Assembly: GCF_042649825.1 (NCBI RefSeq)
Contig: NZ_JBHSAB010000010.1
Span: 31,826 to 95,825 of the forward strand
DNA from: Legionella_C dresdenensis
GTDB taxonomy: Bacteria > Pseudomonadota > Gammaproteobacteria > Legionellales > Legionellaceae
Length of the DNA stretch: 64,000 nt
Reading direction: 5' to 3'
Position numbers and translations under genes: made by a program. This document shows positions 59,261-64,000 of this stretch, piece after piece (the first letter of the stretch is position 1; each line of letters begins with the position of its first letter). Below the pieces are notes generated by a model. The model made no database searches. It had not been told where the DNA came from and saw only the letters and a list, made by a program, of their open reading frames with translations.

Positions 59261-59593
59261 TTATTCCTTTTGATCTTTCATGAAGTCAGGAAGATTGAAG
59301 CCAGAAGTGAGCTTGTTAATGCGATCTTTTGTCGCCTTTTCAATTTTTTCCCGTGCGCTGTTGTAGGCTGCTATCAGCAGGTCGCACAATAAAGTGACCT
59401 CTTCTTCCATTAATGAGGGGTGAATATCAATTTTAGAGATGACGTTATTACCTAATATGTGAATTTTCACCATACCGCCGCCAGCTTCACCAATTGCACT
59501 GATTTTGCTGATTTCATTTTGAGCTTCCATCATCCGCTCTTGTAATTTTTGAGCTTCTTTCATGATGTTGCCCAGATTTTGATCTAAGTCCAT
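59261..59593 (-). CDS. ybaB: YbaB/EbfC nucleoid-associated protein
   Basis: 110-aa DNA-binding dimer found between dnaX and recR. It begins MDLDQNLGNIMKEAQKLQER, has the family core ISAIGEAGGGMVKIHILGNN and the helical C-terminus KIEKATKDRINKLTSGFNLP. It starts 33 bp after dnaX and leads into recR. Confidence 0.95.
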   Translation of the reverse strand: MDLDQNLGNIMKEAQKLQERMMEAQNEISKISAIGEAGGGMVKIHILGNNVISKIDIHPSLMEEEVTLLCDLLIAAYNSAREKIEKATKDRINKLTSGFNLPDFMKDQKE

Positions 59594-59626
59594 AACTATA
59601 CCTCATTATTTGGTTTAATTAGTTAA

Positions 59627-61330
59627 TTATAATTCATCTTTAAGTGGTGCAATAGAATTTTTAACGATTTCAGCTGAAAACTCTTGTTGCAGACGCTTTA
59701 CAAACGGATCGTCAATGATACTTTCCTCAGCTTTTTGCTGGTTTTGCGTTTGTATTACCTGCTTTTGCTGGGCAGGCGATGATTGGGTCATTGTATCAAA
59801 TTCAAAATTAATTTTAATCGGTTCGCCAAAATAAGCCGCTAATGCCTGCTCCAGACGTGAAGTCACATTGGGAGTAAATAAAGACTGATGCCCCTGAGCG
59901 ACGCGTAAACTAATATCACGGCCATCCTTGCCAATCATTTCGGCATTTTCTGCGGCATTTCGCGCCAGTCCGGTTAATTTAATCTTATCCAGGATAGCAC
60001 TCCAACTGCTTTCAGATGAAGCTGGTTGGACGATATCTACAGCAGCCTGTGCTGTTTCTGACTGTAGGTTGGGTCGTTTTGACCCAACATCATCAAACTC
60101 GGAACAGGCGGCTATTTCCAGCTCCGGCTCGTCAACACTGCTATCAGGTATTTCCGGTTCAATTTCAGGTACAGCACATGCAATACTGTGTGGCGAATCA
60201 TTATCCGGTATCGCAGCTTCATAAGCCAGTTTCGGCAACACAGCTTCTGATGCCGGTTTAAAGGCCAGCATCCGCAGCAAAGTCATTTCAAAGCCTATTA
60301 ACGGTGAAGGAGCCAGGGCCAGATCTTCCGATCCCTTGAGTGCAATCTGATAAAACAGCTGCACATCTTCCGGGGTAAACCGTTGTGCCAGCGGGGTAAT
60401 ATCTTCCTGTCTATCGATTAGTGCACTGCAATCAGCCAGTGCCTGGCAAAGAGTGATCTGATGCAGGTAATTTAATAATTGTTCAAGGGCATAGGAAAAA
60501 TGCCCGCTTTCCGCTGCAATCTGGCGGCAAATTGTTATAATTCGAGCCGCATCATGATTGCTTAATGCATGCAATAATTGTAAGGCGAAGTCTTGCTGGG
60601 TATAGCCCAGCATACTCTTAATGTCTTGAGCCGTTAAACATTTCTCTGAGCTTGCGATTGCCTGATCGAGCATACTGAGCGCATCGCGCATACTGCCGTG
60701 CGCTGCTTTGGCTAGCAGTTGCACAGCTTCGGGTTCAAAAGGATAATTTTCTTCTTTCAGAATAAATTGCAAATGGGCATTAATTGTTTCAGGCTGTAAG
60801 TGCCTCAGATTAAATTGCAAACAACGGGATAAGACCGTAACGGGCAATTTTTGCGGATCAGTGGTTGCCAACAGAAATTTGACATGCGGAGGCGGTTCTT
60901 CCAACGTTTTGAGCAGCGCGTTAAAGCTATGCTGGGAGAGCATATGCACTTCGTCAATCAGATAGATTTTGTATTGGCCGACTGCTGGCGCATATTGAAC
61001 ATTCTCAAGTAACTCGCGAGTGTCTTCAACACGGGTTCTTGAGGCCGCGTCAATCTCTATCAAATCAATAAAACGGCCGTCTTCTACCGCTTGGCAAGCA
61101 TCACAACTCAGACAGGGATCGGCGCTTGGACCATGCTCGCAATTCAGCGCTTTTGCCATTAAGCGGGCAATACTGGTTTTGCCAACTCCACGGGTGCCGG
61201 TAAACAGATAAGCGTGATGAACACTTTTCTGGTTAAGAGATTTGATTAATGCTTTATTAATGTGTTCCTGGCCAACCAACTGTGCAAAGGTGCGTGGTCG
61301 CCATTTACGGGCCAATGCCAGATAGCTCAT
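59627..61330 (-). CDS. dnaX: DNA polymerase III subunit tau/gamma
   Basis: Clamp-loader ATPase, about 567 aa from ATG 61330 (MSYLALARKWRPRTFAQLVG, the family start); GTG 61342 would add four residues. AAA+ motifs: Walker A FTGTRGVGKTSIARLMAKAL near residue 42, zinc site CEHGPSADPCLSCDAC, Walker B LIDEVHML, sensor ATTDPQKLPVTVLSRC. The C-terminal domain binds polymerase alpha. In the linker before it, at 60068-60088, a copy of palindrome family A lies in frame and encodes DVGSKRPNLQ. I see no clear A-rich frameshift site, so only tau may be made. It directly follows ffs. Confidence 0.95.
   Translation of the reverse strand: MSYLALARKWRPRTFAQLVGQEHINKALIKSLNQKSVHHAYLFTGTRGVGKTSIARLMAKALNCEHGPSADPCLSCDACQAVEDGRFIDLIEIDAASRTRVEDTRELLENVQYAPAVGQYKIYLIDEVHMLSQHSFNALLKTLEEPPPHVKFLLATTDPQKLPVTVLSRCLQFNLRHLQPETINAHLQFILKEENYPFEPEAVQLLAKAAHGSMRDALSMLDQAIASSEKCLTAQDIKSMLGYTQQDFALQLLHALSNHDAARIITICRQIAAESGHFSYALEQLLNYLHQITLCQALADCSALIDRQEDITPLAQRFTPEDVQLFYQIALKGSEDLALAPSPLIGFEMTLLRMLAFKPASEAVLPKLAYEAAIPDNDSPHSIACAVPEIEPEIPDSSVDEPELEIAACSEFDDVGSKRPNLQSETAQAAVDIVQPASSESSWSAILDKIKLTGLARNAAENAEMIGKDGRDISLRVAQGHQSLFTPNVTSRLEQALAAYFGEPIKINFEFDTMTQSSPAQQKQVIQTQNQQKAEESIIDDPFVKRLQQEFSAEIVKNSIAPLKDEL
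60068..60088. repeat. Dispersed palindrome, family A (copy 6, inside dnaX)
   Basis: GTTGGGTCGTTTT then GACCCAAC, one base longer in the loop than the intergenic copies. With the flanking TGTAG and CA the element makes a 27-bp in-frame unit within dnaX. Confidence 0.8.
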
Positions 61331-61347
61331 AGAGACATTCACTAGTT

Positions 61348-61461
61348 GGGCGGCGGCCTTAAGAGCTACACCCCGGCGCCCGAATCAATCGTTACCGCTG
61401 CTCCCTTCCGGGCCTGACGGGGTTCACAATCTATCGTCGCGGGGGAACCAATAAGGCCACC
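61348..61461 (-). ncRNA. ffs: Signal recognition particle 4.5S RNA
   Basis: On the minus strand the 114-nt sequence starts GGTGGCCTTATTGGTTCCCC and ends with GGCCGCCGCCC, which closes the outer stem. The apical SRP domain is unmistakable: GTCAGGCCCGGAAGGGAGCA, with the conserved GGAAG tetraloop region and asymmetric loop for Ffh binding. This is the short bacterial form. It lies 18 bp before dnaX, a known arrangement. A possible promoter TTGTAT-N17-TATTCT lies upstream on the minus strand. Confidence 0.93.
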
Positions 61462-61539
61462 ATTGTTGAGTTGGCAAGAATAACAAAAACGTTGCAGCAA
61501 TACAATAAGTATTCTTGCAAAACAGGATTAATTCAGCTG

Positions 61540-63765
61540 CTAACGGGTCATTTTATTATGTCGTGCCGGGGTTATTTCGTTTAAATAATAACAGAAATAT
61601 TCTTTACCATTGGCGGTGCCTTTCAGTTCTTTCAGCATAAAACCGGTATCGCCCGGGATTCCCAGAATCTTCAAATAGGGTTTCTCAGCCATTTTAACGC
61701 CTTGCCGGCCTGCTGCCGTTGAAGCAATTTGTGCCTGTTTGAACACATTGAAATAATACCCAAAGAAAGATGGGTGTTTTTTGAACAGGTTGCTTGTTTC
61801 TGTACAAGGGTTAAATATAAATGAATTGTTGAAGCGGCTTTTTTTCGTTAAAGGCAGCACGCTGTGGGTTGGGATACTCGATGAACCCATTGGCTTCTCG
61901 GGTGTGCGCCGAATATAAGATTCATATTCTTTCAGATTGAAAACTACCTGGTGCATTTGATTATCTGCATCAATAACGGTACCAAAATCCACAGTATCCG
62001 GCAGATCGTTTCCTAAACGGTTCCTTTGCTGATGGCGTTTGTCAGCAAAAATACCTTGCTTCGGCGCCTTTATTTTAGTGATTTTTTCTTGTCCTTTGCC
62101 TTTTTTATCCGGGATATGCGGGATTCTGTAATCCTGATGAGTAAACATAACTTCTTGATACAGAGTTTTCGGTTTATCATGTAATTGTTGTTCTATGTCG
62201 TCTGCCAGTCTCTTTATATTATCTTCACTGGCTTCGCTTATTCCTGTAATCATACAGCAGTCTTCGCTGTCATATTTGACTTTCGCACCGCTGCCAAAAA
62301 ATGACTTGACGGTGCCGGAATTAATTATTTTCTTTAGAATGTTTGATGGCTCAAACCTAATATTGGCAAGATAATTGCCGTCTTTTGACAGTGTTATGGG
62401 TGGGCAGGAGAATGGAATATCAAGAGTGGTTGCCATATGGCTTAATCGCTCAATTATCTCCAAAGCTCTTTGGTATTTGGTACAGCGCTCCTGGATTTGA
62501 TTATTAATAGAACAAGCATTATTTTTCTTGTCAAGAGCACGGCCAGACACGAAAATTTCAAGGTAATTATTATGAAGTTGAAGGCACTTGATTTCATTCT
62601 CACGCAGTACAGACCGGATAATACCGGCAAGTGCGCTGGCTTTTATATCCAGATATTTTTTCACCGCGACAGCAATATAAGAATCAACCTGGGCATCACC
62701 AAAAATTATAGAGGCGTCTTGCGGTTCTACAAATTCTTTTAATGCTTCGATAAGAAAAGAATGTTGCTGGCGCAGTTTGTTTTCCAGTTTCTGCTTTTCT
62801 TGTCTACTGTATTTCTGCGCAAGATATTCGCGTCTAAGCGATTGCATAATTGACAGTAAAGCGAAAACAGTTGTTACGCTAAACAAGGATTGGCCGCCAG
62901 CCAAATTGTCGAAGCCGGCGCCGACAATGTCAAAGATTAAATAAGCAAGCAGAAAAATATTTATTCCCTTATACAGCATGCTTTTCCGGTATGAACTTTG
63001 ACAGGCCTGTTCAAGTTCGACAAACAAGTCTGTGATTTCGTTCTGATCTAATGATGCCAGTCTATTGTCGTCATCATGCAGCGGCAGAGCAGCCGGTATG
63101 CGTTGATGAAAAGATAAAACAAGCTGTTTGGCCACGTGGAATGATGTCCTTATAATAAGCCCTAAAGGAATATCCGAGTACATTAAAAAGGCAAAGCTTC
63201 CATATTCGGCTATAAACTGTATGTCATCCGCCAGGGAGTCGCCCAGTTTATTCTGGCACAGAGCGCCATAGTCTTTAACAAGTATGTGCATATCAGCAAG
63301 CGGAATCGTTTCATCAAGAGTAATATCCTCGATTTCTGCACATTGCGAGTAACTTTTTAATAGCCTAAACACCTCCTGTTGCCTGTCTGCAATGATTTTT
63401 TGTACATGCTGGTAGTCGTGATGTTTAAGCGCTTCTTCAACCCATTGCAATCTCTGATCAATGTCATTGAGATCAGCTAATTTTTTAGCCATCAGGTGAC
63501 GTTTATACTCTTGCACTATTTGTATATCATCTTGTCGCAGGGATTTACCCAGTGTCTCCCAATATATTATTTGAAATACTGCCTCAACAAGATTGGCAAG
63601 GGACCGGTTATTTAAATTCCTTTGCCGATTAAGTTTGTTCCTTTTGGCCTTAACGGCATCAACCAGTCTTTGTTGCCAATCCGGAAAACGGCTTGCATGT
63701 TCCAGTGTGCTTGACATGAGGGCTGTTGAAGAACAAGTTAATATTTTAGGAGTAATATCTTTCAT
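61540..63765 (-). CDS. Hypothetical large protein with two membrane helices
   Basis: 741 aa, ATG 63765. Residues 1-240 are helical and soluble with KRNKLNRQRNLNNRSLANLV near residue 40. Two membrane helices lie about 265-315 (YKGINIFLLAYLIFDIVGAG; LFSVTTVFALLSIMQSLRRE), then a coiled coil (LAQKYSRQEKQKLENKLRQQ) and a long mixed region with DIEQQLHDKPKTLYQEVMFT and a basic KIKAPKQGIFADKRHQQRNR linker. No family is recognised. The central membrane hairpin with long polar flanks is a pattern of Legionella effectors that act on host membranes, but this is inference. It sits upstream of ffs on the same strand with a 79-bp gap. Confidence 0.75.
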   Translation of the reverse strand: MKDITPKILTCSSTALMSSTLEHASRFPDWQQRLVDAVKAKRNKLNRQRNLNNRSLANLVEAVFQIIYWETLGKSLRQDDIQIVQEYKRHLMAKKLADLNDIDQRLQWVEEALKHHDYQHVQKIIADRQQEVFRLLKSYSQCAEIEDITLDETIPLADMHILVKDYGALCQNKLGDSLADDIQFIAEYGSFAFLMYSDIPLGLIIRTSFHVAKQLVLSFHQRIPAALPLHDDDNRLASLDQNEITDLFVELEQACQSSYRKSMLYKGINIFLLAYLIFDIVGAGFDNLAGGQSLFSVTTVFALLSIMQSLRREYLAQKYSRQEKQKLENKLRQQHSFLIEALKEFVEPQDASIIFGDAQVDSYIAVAVKKYLDIKASALAGIIRSVLRENEIKCLQLHNNYLEIFVSGRALDKKNNACSINNQIQERCTKYQRALEIIERLSHMATTLDIPFSCPPITLSKDGNYLANIRFEPSNILKKIINSGTVKSFFGSGAKVKYDSEDCCMITGISEASEDNIKRLADDIEQQLHDKPKTLYQEVMFTHQDYRIPHIPDKKGKGQEKITKIKAPKQGIFADKRHQQRNRLGNDLPDTVDFGTVIDADNQMHQVVFNLKEYESYIRRTPEKPMGSSSIPTHSVLPLTKKSRFNNSFIFNPCTETSNLFKKHPSFFGYYFNVFKQAQIASTAAGRQGVKMAEKPYLKILGIPGDTGFMLKELKGTANGKEYFCYYLNEITPARHNKMTR

Positions 63766-63952
63766 AGCTTAAGTACGTTATATATGGATGCCACATTTAT
63801 AATACACGTGTTTGGTTTTAAATAGTGAAGGGATAATTATACAGAATTGTATTATGTTAATACAAGTTTACCTTGATTTTTCCTTATTGATTAATGAGAT
63901 GACGCAGAAATGCCGAAGTGCGCTTATTTTTTAAAAAAATTGCAAAAAAGGT

Positions 63953-63980
63953 TTGACATTGCCGCTGGGATGAGTAGAAT
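63953..63980 (+). promoter_or_regulatory. Strong sigma70 promoter at right edge
   Basis: Consensus TTGACA (63953-63958) and TAGAAT (63975-63980) spaced 16 bp, then a GC-rich discriminator ACGCCAC and ATGCCTTCGGGGC. An AT-rich tract (TTTTTTAAAAAAATTGCAAA) lies just upstream, like an UP element. The gene it drives lies outside the window; the form is typical of a tRNA or rRNA operon. Confidence 0.7.
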
Positions 63981-64000
63981 ACGCCACATGCCTTCGGGGC

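Noticed and set aside
59627..61330. Programmed frameshift for a gamma subunit in dnaX
   Set aside because: I could not find a convincing slippery A-run with stimulatory stem at the expected place.

Overview
The window looks like a chromosomal contig from a gammaproteobacterium of the order Legionellales (Legionella/Coxiella/Aquicella-like). The evidence is the set of gammaproteobacterial housekeeping genes (trkAH, dapF, fur, bamE, rimM/trmD, ffh, dnaX, recR), a solitary secreted IcmL/DotI-family protein, and several long soluble proteins of unknown family that resemble Dot/Icm effector-type genes (coiled-coil segments, a kinase-like core, an NLS-like motif). I cannot assign a genus. No tRNA or rRNA gene was recognised, and one assembly gap of 59 N lies inside a repeat array.

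Layout. 1-5411: an unknown helical protein cut by the left edge, then dapF-trkA-trkH on the minus strand. 5412-6363: a tandem array of about 203-215 bp units that encode coupled mini-ORFs leading into dapF. 6628-10370: esterase, ratA, rnfH, bamE (reverse), fur, HerA-like ATPase. 10341-14447: a four-gene minus-strand amidoligase operon (C39-like peptidase, RimK-like ATP-grasp, GCS2-type ligase, N-formylglutamate amidohydrolase-like). 14617-22158: a PAS/GAF/GGDEF cyclase and mostly orphan genes, including a kinase-like and an IcmL-like protein. 22308-29064: uvrA-thiE-thiM-thiD, then lemA and an M48 protease. 29127-34438: yadGH-type ABC transporter, a 45-bp repeat array, a 2OG oxygenase, a YgjP-type protease and unknowns. 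34435-38279: ffh, rpsP-rimM-trmD-rplS-ogt. 38395-48440: accessory region. 48570-55622: CorC-type transporter, RND pump and adaptor, an orphan response regulator, and an NLS-bearing unknown. 55801-61461: ffs-dnaX-ybaB-recR-DUF547-sulfatase. 61540-63765: a large unknown membrane protein. The right edge carries a strong promoter firing out of the window.

The most interesting part is 40889-48440, which I read as a complete peptide natural-product (RiPP) system. It has a 58-aa precursor with a textbook double-glycine leader and a core ending in D-x3-D-x3-D, an MvdC/MvdD-type ATP-grasp ligase, a secreted HEAT-repeat protein, an HlyD adaptor and a C39 peptidase-containing ABC exporter. A LexA/CI-like repressor is transcribed divergently. 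The 142-bp promoter/operator/leader module is duplicated: the copy beside the repressor drives a decayed precursor, and the second copy, 1173 bp away, drives the intact one. A GIY-YIG protein and a cupin lie between the copies.

A second theme is mobile or repetitive palindromes. One 20-bp palindrome family is scattered between genes, and one copy with an extra base sits in frame inside dnaX. Another family, based on CCTCTCCCGTATCGGGAGAG, has expanded into two tandem arrays.
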